Assembly: GCA_964057225.1 (NCBI GenBank)
Contig: OZ059894.1
Span: 2,046,001-2,110,000 of the forward strand
DNA length: 64,000 bases
Source of the DNA: Auanema rhodensis
Taxonomy: Eukaryota > Nematoda > Chromadorea > Rhabditida > Rhabditidae
Reading direction: 5' to 3'
Under the pieces are notes generated by a model. It did no database searches and had not been told where the DNA came from. It saw only the letters and a program-made list of their open reading frames with translations. Positions 39,661 to 53,500 of this stretch are shown in pieces. Position 1 is the stretch's first letter, and each line of letters begins with the position of its first letter. The translations under genes were made by a program, and so were the position numbers.

Positions 39661-42600
39661 AATTAATTCTTCAGGGTGAAAATCGAGGATATAAGTGTGA
39701 ACTTATATCAGTTGATATCTCGGTGCATTTTTAAGCTAGCGCAAATCTGATAACACAGATCGACGCAGCTTAAAAATCCGCATCGAATGCACTATACTAC
39801 ATTGAGAAACGCTTAATACAAAAATTAGTTATGATCGTTTGAAAAATGATGCATTAGTGTATGTTGAGTTTCCATGTACACTCAACATAGCTTCCAAAAA
39901 CATTTTGACAAAAATTTTTTCGAAAAATTTCAGAATAATTTAGCAAAAAGTAGATGTTTTTAGATTTCTTTTCTCAAGGCAAAGACGATGGACAATGTTA
40001 TTCAACGAAAAAATTAATTCTTCAGGGTGAAAATCGAGGATATAAGTGTGAACTTATATCAGTTGATATCTCGGTGCATTTTTAAGCTAGCGCAAATCTG
40101 ATAACACAGATCGACGCAGCTTGAAAATCCGCATCGAATGCACTATACTACATTGAGAAACGCTTAATACAAAAATTAGTTATGATCGTTTGAAAAATGA
40201 TGCATTAGTGTATGTTGAGTTTCCATGTACACTCAACATAGCTTCCAAAAACATTTTGACAAAAATTTTTTCGAAAAATTTCAAAATAATTTAGCAGAAA
40301 GTAGATGTTTTTAGATTCCTTTTTTTAAGGCAAAGACGATGGACAATGTTATTCAACGAAAAAATTAATTCTTCAGGGTGAAAATCGAGGATATAAGTGT
40401 GAACTTATATCAGTTGATATCTCGGTGCATTTTTAAGCTAGCGCAAATCTGATAACACAGATCGACGCAGCTTGAAAATACGCATCGAATGCACTATACT
40501 ACTTTGAGAAACGCTTAATACAAAAATTAGTTATGATCGTTTGAAAAATGATGCATTAGTGTATGTTGAGTTTCCATGTACACTCAACATAGCTTCCAAA
40601 AACATTTTGACAAAAATTTTTTCGAAAAATTTCAAAATAATTTAGCAAAAAGTAGATGTTTTTAGATTCCTTTTTTCAAGGCAAAGACGATGGACAATGT
40701 TATTCAACAAAAAAATTAATTCTTCAGGGTGAAAATCGAGGATATAAGTGTGAACTTATCTCAGTTGATATCTCGGTGCATTTTTAAGCTAGCGCAAATC
40801 TGATAACACAGATCGACGCAGCTTGAAAATCCGCATCGAATGCACTATACTACATTGAGGAACGCTTAATACAAAAATTAGTTATGATCGTTTGAAAAAT
40901 GATGCATTAGTGTATGTTGAGTTTCCATGTACACTCAACATAGCTTCCAAAAACATTTTGACAAAAATTTTTTCGAAAAATTTCAAAATAATTTAGCAAA
41001 AAGTAGATGTTTTTAGATTCCTTTTTTTAAGGCAAAGACGATGGACAATGTTATTCAACAAAAAAATTAATTCTTCAGGGTGAAAATCGAGGATATAAGT
41101 GTGAACTTATCTCAGTTGATATCTCGGTGTATTTTTAAGCTAGCGCAAATCTGATAACACAGATCGACGCAGCTTGAAAATCCGCATCGAATGCACTATA
41201 CTACTTTGAGAAACGCTTAATACAAAAATTAGTTATGATCGTTTGAAAAATGATGCATTAGTGTATGTTGAGTTTCCATGTACACTCAACATAGCTTCCA
41301 AAAACATTTTGACAAAAATTTTTTCGAAAAATTTCAGAATAATTTAGCAAAAAGTAGATGTTTTTAGATTCCTTTTTTTAAGGCAAAGACGATGGACAAT
41401 GTTATTCAACGAAAAAATTAATTCTTCAGGGTGAAAATCGAGGATATAAGTGTGAACTTATATCAGTTGATATCTCGGTGCATTTTTAAGCTAGCGCAAA
41501 TCTGATAACACAGATCGACGCAGCTTGAAAATCCGCATCGAATGCACTATACTACATTGAGAAACGCTTAATACAAAAATTAGTTATGATCGTTTGAAAA
41601 ATGATGCATTAGTGTATGTTGAGTTTCCATGTACACTCAACATAGCTTCCAAAAACATTTTGACAAAAATTTTTTCGAAAAATTTCAGAATAATTTAGCA
41701 AAAAGTAGATGTTTTTAGATTTCTTTTCTCAAGGCAAAGACGATGGACAATGTTATTCAACGAAAAAATTAATTCTTCAGGGTGAAAATCGAGGATATAA
41801 GTGTGAACTTATATCAGTTGATATCTCGGTGCATTTTTAAGCTAGCGCAAATCTGATAACACAGATCGACGCAGCTTGAAAATCCGCATTGAATGCACTA
41901 TACTACATTGAGGAACGCTTAATACAAAAATTAGTTATGATCGTTTGAAAAATGATGCATTAGTGTATGTTGAGTTTCCATGTACACTCAACATTGCTTC
42001 CAAAAAAATTTTGACAAAAATTTTTTCGAAAAATTTCAAATTAATTTAGCAGAAAGTATATGTTTTTAGATTTCTTTTTTCAAGGCAAAGACGATGGACA
42101 ATGTTATTCAACGAAAAAATTAATTCTTCAGGGTGAAAATCGAGGATATAAGTGTGAATTTATATCAGTTGATATCTCGGTGCATTTTTAAGCTAGCGCA
42201 AATCTGATAACACAGATCGACGCAGCTTGAAAATCCGCATTGAATGCACTATACTACATTGAGGAACGCTTAATACAAAAATTAGTTATGATCGTTTGAA
42301 AAATGATGCATTAGTGTATGTTGAGTTTCCATGTACACTCAACATAGCTTCCAAAAACATTTTGACAAAAATTTTTTCGAAAAATTTCAAAATAATTTAG
42401 CAGAAAGTAGATGTTTTTAGATTCCTTTTTTTAAGGCAAAGACGATGGACAATGTTATTCAACGAAAAAATTAATTCTTCAGGGTGAAAATCGAGGATAT
42501 AAGTGTGAACTTATATCAGTTGATATCTCGGTGCATTTTTAAGCTAGCGCAAATCTGATAACACAGATCGACGCAGCTTGAAAATCCGCATCGAATGCAC

Positions 42601-45600
42601 TATACTACTTTGAGAAACGCTTAATACAAAAATTAGTTATGATCGTTTGAAAAATGATGCATTAGTGTATGTTGAGTTTCCATGTACACTCAACATAGCT
42701 TCCAAAAACATTTTGACAAAATTTTTTTCAAAAAATTTCAAAATAATTTAGCAGAAAGTAGATGTTTTTAGATTCCTTTTTTTAAGGCAAAGACGACGGA
42801 CAATGTTATTCAACGAAAAAATTAATTCTTCAGGGTGAAAATCGAGGATATAAGTGTGAACTTATATCAGTTGATATCTCGGTGCATTTTTAAGCTAGCG
42901 CAAATCTGATAACACAGATCGACGCAGCTTGAAAATCCGCATCGAATGCACTATACTACTTTGAGAAACGCTTAATACAAAAATTAGTTATGATCGTTTG
43001 AAAAATGATGCATTAGTGTATGTTGAGTTTCCATGTACACTCAACATTGCTTCCAAAAACATTTTGACAAAAATTTTTTCGAAAAATTTCAAATTAATTT
43101 AGCAGAAAGTATATGTTTTTAGATTCCTTTTTTCAAGGCAAAGACGATGGACAATGTTATTCAACGAAAAAATTAATTCTTCAGGGTGAAAATCGAGGAT
43201 ATAAGTGTGAATTTATATCAGTTGATATCTCGGTGCATTTTTAAGCTAGCGCAAATCTGATAACACAGATCGACGCAGCTTAAAAATCCGCATCGAATGC
43301 ACTATACTACATTGAGGAACGCTTAATACAAAAATTAGTTATGATCGTTTGAAAAATGATGCATTAGTGTATGTTGAGTTTCCATGTACACTCAACATAG
43401 CTTCCAAAAACATTTTGACAAAAATTTTTTCGAAAAATTTCAGAATAATTTAGCAAAAAGTAGATGTTTTTAGATTTCTTTTCTCAAGGCAAAGACGATG
43501 GACAATGTTATTCAACGAAAAAATTAATTCTTCAGGGTGAAAATCGAGGATATAAGTGTGAACTTATATCAGTTGATATCTCGGTGCATTTTTAAGCTAG
43601 CGCAAATCTGATAACACAGATCGACGCAGCTTGAAAATCCGCATCGAATGCACTATACTACTTTGAGTAACGCTTAATACAAAAATCAGTTATGATCGTT
43701 TGAAAAATGATGCATTAGTGTATGTTGAGTTTCCATGTACACTCAACATTGCTTCCAAAAACATTTTGACAAAAATTTTTTCGAAAAATTTCAAAATAAT
43801 TTAGCAAAAAGTAGATGTTTTTAGATTCCTTTTTTCAAGGCGAAGACGATGGACATTGTTATTCGACGAAAAAATTAATTCTTCAGGGTGAAAATCGAGG
43901 ATATAAGTGTGAACTTATATCAGTTGATATCTCGGTGCATTTTTAAGCTAGCGCAAATCTGATAACACAGATCGACGCAGCTTGAAAATCCGCATCGAAT
44001 GCACTATACTACATTGAGAAACGCTTAATACAAAAATTAGTTATGATCGTTTGAAAAATGATGCATTAGTGTATGTTGAGTTTCCATGTACACTCAACAT
44101 AGCTTCCAAAAACATTTTGACAAAAATTTTTTCGAAAAATTTCAAAATAATTTAGCAGAAAGTAGATGTTTTTAGATTCCTTTTTTTAAGGCAAAGACGA
44201 TGGACAATGTTATTCAACGAAAAAATTAATTCTTCAGGGTGAAAATCGAGGATATAAGTGTGAACTTATATCAGTTGATATCTCGTTGCATTTTTAAGCT
44301 AGCGCAAATCTGATAACACAGATCGACGCAGCTTGAAAATACGCATCGAATGCACTATACTACTTTGAGAAACGCTTAATACAAAAATTAGTTATGATCG
44401 TTTGAAAAATGATGCATTAGTGTATGTTGAGTTTCCATGTACACTCAACATAGCTTCCAAAAACATTTTGACAAAAATTTTTTCGAAAAATTTCAGAATA
44501 ATTTAGCAAAAAGTAGATGTTTTTAGATTTCTTTTCTCAAGGCAAAGACGATGGACAATGTTATTCAACGAAAAAATTAATTCTTCAGGGTGAAAATCGA
44601 GGATATAAGTGTGAACTTATATCAGTTGATATCTCGGTGCATTTTTAAGCTAGCGCAAATCTGATAACACAGATCGACGCAGCTTGAAAATCCGCATCGA
44701 ATGCACTATACTACTTTGAGAAACGCTTAATACAAAAATTAGTTATGATCGTTTGAAAAATGATGCATTAGTGTATGTTGAGTTTCCATGTACACTCAAC
44801 ATTGCTTCCAAAAAAATTTTGACAAAAATTTTTTCGAAAAATTTCAGAATAATTTAGCAAAAAGTAGATGTTTTTAGATTTCTTTTCTCAAGGCAAAGAC
44901 GATGGACAATGTTATTCAACGAAAAAATTAATTCTTCAGGGTGAAAATCGAGGATATAAGTGTGAACTTATATCAGTTGATATCTCGGTGCATTTTTAAG
45001 CTAGCGCAAATCTGATAACACAGATCGACGCAGCTTGAAAATCCGCATCGAATGCACTATACTACTTTGAGAAACGCTTAATACAAAAATTAGTTATGAT
45101 CGTTTGAAAAATGATGCATTAGTGTATGTTGAGTTTCCATGTACACTCAACATTGCTTCCAAAAACATTTTGACAAAAATTTTTTCGAAAAATTTCAAAA
45201 TAATTTAGCAAAAAGTAGATGTTTTTAGATTCCTTTTTTCAAGGCGAAGACGATGGACATTGTTATTCAACGAAAAAATTAATTCTTCAGGGTGAAAATC
45301 GAGGATATAAGTGTGAACTTATATCAGTTGATATCTCGGTGCATTTTTAAGCTAGCGCAAATCTGATAACACAGATCGACGCAGCTTGAAAATCCGCATC
45401 GAATGCACTATACTACATTGAGAAACGCTTAATACAAAAATTAGTTATGATCGTTTGAAAAATGATGCATTAGTGTATGTTGAGTTTCCATGTACACTCA
45501 ACATAGCTTCCAAAAACATTTTGACAAAAATTTTTTCGAAAAATTTCAAAATAATTTAGCAGAAAGTAGATGTTTTTAGATTCCTTTTTTTAAGGCAAAG

Positions 45601-45978
45601 ACGATGGACAATGTTATTCAACGAAAAAATTAATTCTTCAGGGTGAAAATCGAGGATATAAGTGTGAACTTATATCAGTTGATATCTCGGTGCATTTTTA
45701 AGCTAGCGCAAATCTGATAACACAGATCGACGCAGCTTGAAAATCCGCATCGAATGCACTATACTACATTGAGAAACGCTTAATACAAAAATTAGTTATG
45801 ATCGTTTGAAAAATGATGCATTAGTGTATGTTGAGTTTCCATGTACACTCAACATAGCTTCCAAAAACATTTTGACAAAAATTTTTTCGAAAAATTTCAA
45901 AATAATTTAGCAGAAAGTAGATGTTTTTAGATTCCTTTTTTTAAGGCAAAGACGATGGACAATGTTATTCAACGAAAA

Positions 45979-48900
45979 AATTAATTCTTCAGGGTGAAAA
46001 TCGAGGATATAAGTGTGAACTTATATCAGTTGATATCTCGTTGCATTTTTAAGCTAGCGCAAATCTGATAACACAGATCGACGCAGCTTGAAAATACGCA
46101 TCGAATGCACTATACTACTTTGAGAAACGCTTAATACAAAAATTAGTTATGATCGTTTGAAAAATGATGCATTAGTGTATGTTGAGTTTCCATGTACACT
46201 CAACATAGCTTCCAAAAACATTTTGACAAAAATTTTTTCGAAAAATTTCAGAATAATTTAGCAAAAAGTAGATGTTTTTAGATTTCTTTTCTCAAGGCAA
46301 AGACGATGGACAATGTTATTCAACGAAAAAATTAATTCTTCAGGGTGAAAATCGAGGATATAAGTGTGAACTTATATCAGTTGATATCTCGGTGCATTTT
46401 TAAGCTAGCGCAAATCTGATAACACAGATCGACGCAGCTTGAAAATCCGCATCGAATGCACTATACTACTTTGAGAAACGCTTAATACAAAAATTAGTTA
46501 TGATCGTTTGAAAAATGATGCATTAGTGTATGTTGAGTTTCCATGTACACTCAACATTGCTTCCAAAAAAATTTTGACAAAAATTTTTTCGAAAAATTTC
46601 AGAATAATTTAGCAAAAAGTAGATGTTTTTAGATTTCTTTTCTCAAGGCAAAGACGATGGACAATGTTATTCAACGAAAAAATTAATTCTTCAGGGTGAA
46701 AATCGAGGATATAAGTGTGAACTTATATCAGTTGATATCTCGGTGCATTTTTAAGCTAGCGCAAATCTGATAACACAGATCGACGCAGCTTGAAAATCCG
46801 CATCGAATGCACTATACTACATTGAGAAACGCTTAATAAAAAAATTAGTTATGATCGTTTGAAAAATGATGCATTAGTGTATGTTGAGTTTCCATGTACA
46901 CTTAACATTGCTTCCAAAAAAATTTTGACAAAAATTTTTTCGAAAAATTTCAGAATAATTTAGCAAAAAGTAGATGTTTTTAGATTTCTTTTCTCAAGGC
47001 AAAGACGATGGACAATGTTATTCAACGAAAAAATTAATTCTTCAGGGTGAAAATCGAGGATATAAGTGTGAACTTATATCAGTTGATATCTCGGTGCATT
47101 TTTAAGCTAGCGCAAATCTGATAACACAGATCGACGCAGCTTGAAAATCCGCATCGAATGCACTATACTACTTTGAGAAACGCTTAATACAAAAATTAGT
47201 TATGATCGTTTGAAAAATGATGCATTAGTGTATGTTGAGTTTCCATGTACACTCAACATTGCTTCCAAAAAAATTTTGACAAAAATTTTTTCGAAAAATT
47301 TCAGAATAATTTAGCAAAAAGTAGATGTTTTTAGATTTCTTTTCTCAAGGCAAAGACGATGGACAATGTTATTCAACGAAAAAATTAATTCTTCAGGGTG
47401 AAAATCGAGGATATAAGTGTGAACTTATATCAGTTGATATCTCGGTGCATTTTTAAGCTAGCGCAAATCTGATAACACAGATCGACGCAGCTTGAAAATC
47501 CGCATCGAATGCACTATACTACATTGAGAAACGCTTGATAAAAAAATTAGTTATGATCGTTTGAAAAATGATGCATTAGTGTATGTTGAGTTTCCATGTA
47601 CACTCAACATTGCTTCCAAAAAAATTTTGACAAAAATTTTTTCGAAAAATTTCAAATTAATTTAGCAGAAAGTATATGTTTTTAGATTCCTTTTTTCAAG
47701 GCGAAGACGATGGACATTGTTATTCAACGAAAAAATTAATTCTTCAGGGTGAAAATCGAGGATATAAGTGTGAACTTATATCAGTTGATATCTCGGTGCA
47801 TTTTTAAGCTAGCGCAAATCTGATAACACAGATCGACGCAGCTTGAAAATCCGCATCGAATGCACTATACTACATTGAGAAACGCTTAATACAAAAATTA
47901 GTTATGATCGTTTGAAAAATGATGCATTAGTGTATGTTGAGTTTCCATGTACACTCAACATAGCTTCCAAAAACATTTTGACAAAAATTTTTTCGAAAAA
48001 TTTCAAAATAATTTAGCAGAAAGTAGATGTTTTTAGATTCCTTTTTTTAAGGCAAAGACGATGGACAATGTTATTCAACGAAAAAATTAATTCTTCAGGG
48101 TGAAAATCGAGGATATAAGTGTGAACTTATATCAGTTGATATCTCGGTGCATTTTTAAGCTAGCGCAAATCTGATAACACAGATCGACGCAGCTTGAAAA
48201 TCCGCATCGAATGCACTATACTACATTGAGAAACGCTTAATACAAAAATTAGTTATGATCGTTTGAAAAATGATGCATTAGTGTATGTTGAGTTTCCATG
48301 TACACTCAACATAGCTTCCAAAAACATTTTGACAAAAATTTTTTCGAAAAATTTCAAAATAATTTAGCAGAAAGTAGATGTTTTTAGATTCCTTTTTTTA
48401 AGGCAAAGACGATGGACAATGTTATTCAACGAAAAAATTAATTCTTCAGGGTGAAAATCGAGGATATAAGTGTGAACTTATATCAGTTGATATCTCGTTG
48501 CATTTTTAAGCTAGCGCAAATCTGATAACACAGATCGACGCAGCTTGAAAATACGCATCGAATGCACTATACTACTTTGAGAAACGCTTAATACAAAAAT
48601 TAGTTATGATCGTTTGAAAAATGATGCATTAGTGTATGTTGAGTTTCCATGTACACTCAACATAGCTTCCAAAAACATTTTGACAAAAATTTTTTCGAAA
48701 AATTTCAGAATAATTTAGCAAAAAGTAGATGTTTTTAGATTTCTTTTCTCAAGGCAAAGACGATGGACAATGTTATTCAACGAAAAAATTAATTCTTCAG
48801 GGTGAAAATCGAGGATATAAGTGTGAACTTATATCAGTTGATATCTCGGTGCATTTTTAAGCTAGCGCAAATCTGATAACACAGATCGACGCAGCTTGAA

Positions 48901-50541
48901 AATCCGCATCGAATGCACTATACTACTTTGAGAAACGCTTAATACAAAAATTAGTTATGATCGTTTGAAAAATGATGCATTAGTGTATGTTGAGTTTCCA
49001 TGTACACTCAACATTGCTTCCAAAAAAATTTTGACAAAAATTTTTTCGAAAAATTTCAGAATAATTTAGCAAAAAGTAGATGTTTTTAGATTTCTTTTCT
49101 CAAGGCAAAGACGATGGACAATGTTATTCAACGAAAAAATTAATTCTTCAGGGTGAAAATCGAGGATATAAGTGTGAACTTATATCAGTTGATATCTCGG
49201 TGCATTTTTAAGCTAGCGCAAATCTGATAACACAGATCGACGCAGCTTGAAAATCCGCATCGAATGCACTATACTACATTGAGAAACGCTTAATAAAAAA
49301 ATTAGTTATGATCGTTTGAAAAATGATGCATTAGTGTATGTTGAGTTTCCATGTACACTTAACATTGCTTCCAAAAAAATTTTGACAAAAATTTTTTCGA
49401 AAAATTTCAGAATAATTTAGCAAAAAGTAGATGTTTTTAGATTTCTTTTCTCAAGGCAAAGACGATGGACAATGTTATTCAACGAAAAAATTAATTCTTC
49501 AGGGTGAAAATCGAGGATATAAGTGTGAACTTATATCAGTTGATATCTCGGTGCATTTTTAAGCTAGCGCAAATCTGATAACACAGATCGACGCAGCTTG
49601 AAAATCCGCATCGAATGCACTATACTACTTTGAGAAACGCTTAATACAAAAATTAGTTATGATCGTTTGAAAAATGATGCATTAGTGTATGTTGAGTTTC
49701 CATGTACACTCAACATTGCTTCCAAAAAAATTTTGACAAAAATTTTTTCGAAAAATTTCAGAATAATTTAGCAAAAAGTAGATGTTTTTAGATTTCTTTT
49801 CTCAAGGCAAAGACGATGGACAATGTTATTCAACGAAAAAATTAATTCTTCAGGGTGAAAATCGAGGATATAAGTGTGAACTTATATCAGTTGATATCTC
49901 GGTGCATTTTTAAGCTAGCGCAAATCTGATAACACAGATCGACGCAGCTTGAAAATCCGCATCGAATGCACTATACTACATTGAGAAACGCTTGATAAAA
50001 AAATTAGTTATGATCGTTTGAAAAATGATGCATTAGTGTATGTTGAGTTTCCATGTACACTCAACATTGCTTCCAAAAAAATTTTGACAAAAATTTTTTC
50101 GAAAAATTTCAAATTAATTTAGCAGAAAGTATATGTTTTTAGATTCCTTTTTTCAAGGCGAAGACGATGGACATTGTTATTCAACGAAAAAATTAATTCT
50201 TCAGGGTGAAAATCGAGGATATAAGTGTGAACTTATATCAGTTGATATCTCGGTGCATTTTTAAGCTAGCGCAAATCTGATAACACAGATCGACGCAGCT
50301 TGAAAATCCGCATCGAATGCACTATACTACATTGAGAAACGCTTAATACAAAAATTAGTTATGATCGTTTGAAAAATGATGCATTAGTGTATGTTGAGTT
50401 TCCATGTACACTCAACATAGCTTCCAAAAACATTTTGACAAAAATTTTTTCGAAAAATTTCAAAATAATTTAGCAGAAAGTAGATGTTTTTAGATTCCTT
50501 TTTTTAAGGCAAAGACGATGGACAATGTTATTCAACGAAAA
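45979..50541 (+). repeat. 7-unit higher-order repeat, P-O-N-O-K-A'-A'
   Basis: P units at 45979 and 48436 lie 2457 bp (7 units) apart, and the following O, N, O, K and A' units match in order. Shared private changes support a direct duplication. N units 46681 and 49138 both have C159A and CTTAAC (C223T). K units 47383 and 49840 both have A155G with C159A. The second copy is cut short after one A' by the E unit at 50542. An A'-P-O start also occurs at 43873, so the 7-mer grew from a shorter local order. Confidence 0.8.
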
Positions 50542-53500
50542 AATTAATTCTTCAGGGTGAAAATCGAGGATATAAGTGTGAACTTATATCAGTTGATATC
50601 TCGGTGCATTTTTAAGCTAGCGCAAATCTGATAACACAGATCGACGCAGCTTGAAAATCCGCATCGAATGCACTATACTACTTTGAGAAACGCTTAATAC
50701 AAAAATTAGTTATGATCGTTTGAAAAATGATGCATTAGTGTATGTTGAGTTTCCATGTACACTCAACATAGCTTCCAAAAACATTTTGACAAAATTTTTT
50801 TCAAAAAATTTCAAAATAATTTAGCAGAAAGTAGATGTTTTTAGATTCCTTTTTTTAAGGCAAAGACGACGGACAATGTTATTCAACGAAAAAATTAATT
50901 CTTCAGGGTGAAAATCGAGGATATAAGTGTGAACTTATATCAGTTGATATCTCGGTGCATTTTTAAGCTAGCGCAAATCTGATAACACAGATCGACGCAG
51001 CTTGAAAATCCGCATCGAATGCACTATACTACTTTGAGAAACGCTTAATACAAAAATTAGTTATGATCGTTTGAAAAATGATGCATTAGTGTATGTTGAG
51101 TTTCCATGTACACTCAACATTGCTTCCAAAAACATTTTGACAAAAATTTTTTCGAAAAATTTCAAATTAATTTAGCAGAAAGTATATGTTTTTAGATTCC
51201 TTTTTTCAAGGCAAAGACGATGGACAATGTTATTCAACGAAAAAATTAATTCTTCAGGGTGAAAATCGAGGATATAAGTGTGAATTTATATCAGTTGATA
51301 TCTCGGTGCATTTTTAAGCTAGCGCAAATCTGATAACACAGATCGACGCAGCTTAAAAATCCGCATCGAATGCACTATACTACATTGAGGAACGCTTAAT
51401 ACAAAAATTAGTTATGATCGTTTGAAAAATGATGCATTAGTGTATGTTGAGTTTCCATGTACACTCAACATAGCTTCCAAAAACATTTTGACAAAAATTT
51501 TTTCGAAAAATTTCAGAATAATTTAGCAAAAAGTAGATGTTTTTAGATTTCTTTTCTCAAGGCAAAGACGATGGACAATGTTATTCAACGAAAAAATTAA
51601 TTCTTCAGGGTGAAAATCGAGGATATAAGTGTGAACTTATATCAGTTGATATCTCGGTGCATTTTTAAGCTAGCGCAAATCTGATAACACAGATCGACGC
51701 AGCTTGAAAATCCGCATCGAATGCACTATACTACTTTGAGAAACGCTTAATACAAAAATCAGTTATGATCGTTTGAAAAATGATGCATTAGTGTATGTTG
51801 AGTTTCCATGTACACTCAACATTGCTTCCAAAAACATTTTGACAAAAATTTTTTCGAAAAATTTCAAAATAATTTAGCAAAAAGTAGATGTTTTTAGATT
51901 CCTTTTTTCAAGGCGAAGACGATGGACATTGTTATTCAACGAAAAAATTAATTCTTCAGGGTGAAAATCGAGGATATAAGTGTGAACTTATATCAGTTGA
52001 TATCTCGGTGCATTTTTAAGCTAGCGCAAATCTGATAACACAGATCGACGCAGCTTGAAAATCCGCATCGAATGCACTATACTACTTTGAGAAACGCTTA
52101 ATACAAAAATTAGTTATGATCGTTTGAAAAATGATGCATTAGTGTATGTTGAGTTTCCATGTACACTCAACATTGCTTCCCAAAAAATTTTGACAAAAAT
52201 TTTTTCGAAAAATTTCAAATTAATTTAGCAGAAAGTATATGTTTTTAGATTTCTTTTTTCAAGGCAAAGACGATGGACAATGTTATTCAACGAAAAAATT
52301 AATTCTTCAGGGTGAAAATCGAGGATATAAGTGTGAATTTATATCAATTGATATCTCGGTGCATTTTTAAGCTAGCGCAAATCTGATAACACAGATCGAC
52401 GCAGCTTAAAAATCCGCATCGAATGCACTATACTACATTGAGGAACGCTTAATACAAAAATTAGTTATGATCGTTTGAAAAATGATGCATTAGTGTATGT
52501 TGAGTTTCCATGTACACTCAACATAGCTTCCAAAAACATTTTGACAAAAATTTTTTCGAAAAATTTCAGAATAATTTAGCAAAAAGTAGATGTTTTTAGA
52601 TTTCTTTTCTCAAGGCAAAGACGATGGACAATGTTATTCAACGAAAAAATTAATTCTTCAGGGTGAAAATCGAGGATATAAGTGTGAACTTATATCAGTT
52701 GATATCTCGGTGCATTTTTAAGCTAGCGCAAATCTGATAACACAGATCGACGCAGCTTGAAAATCCGCATCGAATGCACTATACTACTTTGAGAAACGCT
52801 TAATACAAAAATCAGTTATGATCGTTTGAAAAATGATGCATTAGTGTATGTTGAGTTTCCATGTACACTCAACATTGCTTCCAAAAACATTTTGACAAAA
52901 ATTTTTTCGAAAAATTTCAAAATAATTTAGCAAAAAGTAGATGTTTTTAGATTCCTTTTTTCAAGGCGAAGACGATGGACATTGTTATTCAACGAAAAAA
53001 TTAATTCTTCAGGGTGAAAATCGAGGATATAAGTGTGAACTTATATCAGTTGATATCTCGGTGCATTTTTAAGCTAGCGCAAATCTGATAACACAGATCG
53101 ACGCAGCTTGAAAATCCGCATCGAATGCACTATACTACTTTGAGAAACGCTTAATACAAAAATTAGTTATGATCGTTTGAAAAATGATGCATTAGTGTAT
53201 GTTGAGTTTCCATGTACACTCAACATTGCTTCCAAAAAAATTTTGACAAAAATTTTTTCGAAAAATTTCAAATTAATTTAGCAGAAAGTATATGTTTTTA
53301 GATTTCTTTTTTCAAGGCAAAGACGATGGACAATGTTATTCAACGAAAAAATTAATTCTTCAGGGTGAAAATCGAGGATATAAGTGTGAATTTATATCAG
53401 TTGATATCTCGGTGCATTTTTAAGCTAGCGCAAATCTGATAACACAGATCGACGCAGCTTGAAAATCCGCATTGAATGCACTATACTACATTGAGGAACG

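Larger units (their letters stand above)
34750..41766 (+). repeat. Zone 4: 3-unit and 6-unit higher-order repeats (units 99-118)
   Basis: Six-unit blocks start at 34750 and 36855. They share a C118A+A254T+A272G unit, an A272G unit, a G unit (without C42T), an A' unit, an S unit and a G112A unit. The trimer G-A'-S then repeats at 37557, 38609 and (ending in T instead of S) 39661. S units are 350 bp, so the trimer step is 1052 bp and the hexamer step 2105 bp, exactly as measured between 36154, 38259 and 39311. The zone ends with T and U units (40363-41064), the same T-U pair that opens zone 2 at 16147-16848. Confidence 0.8.
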
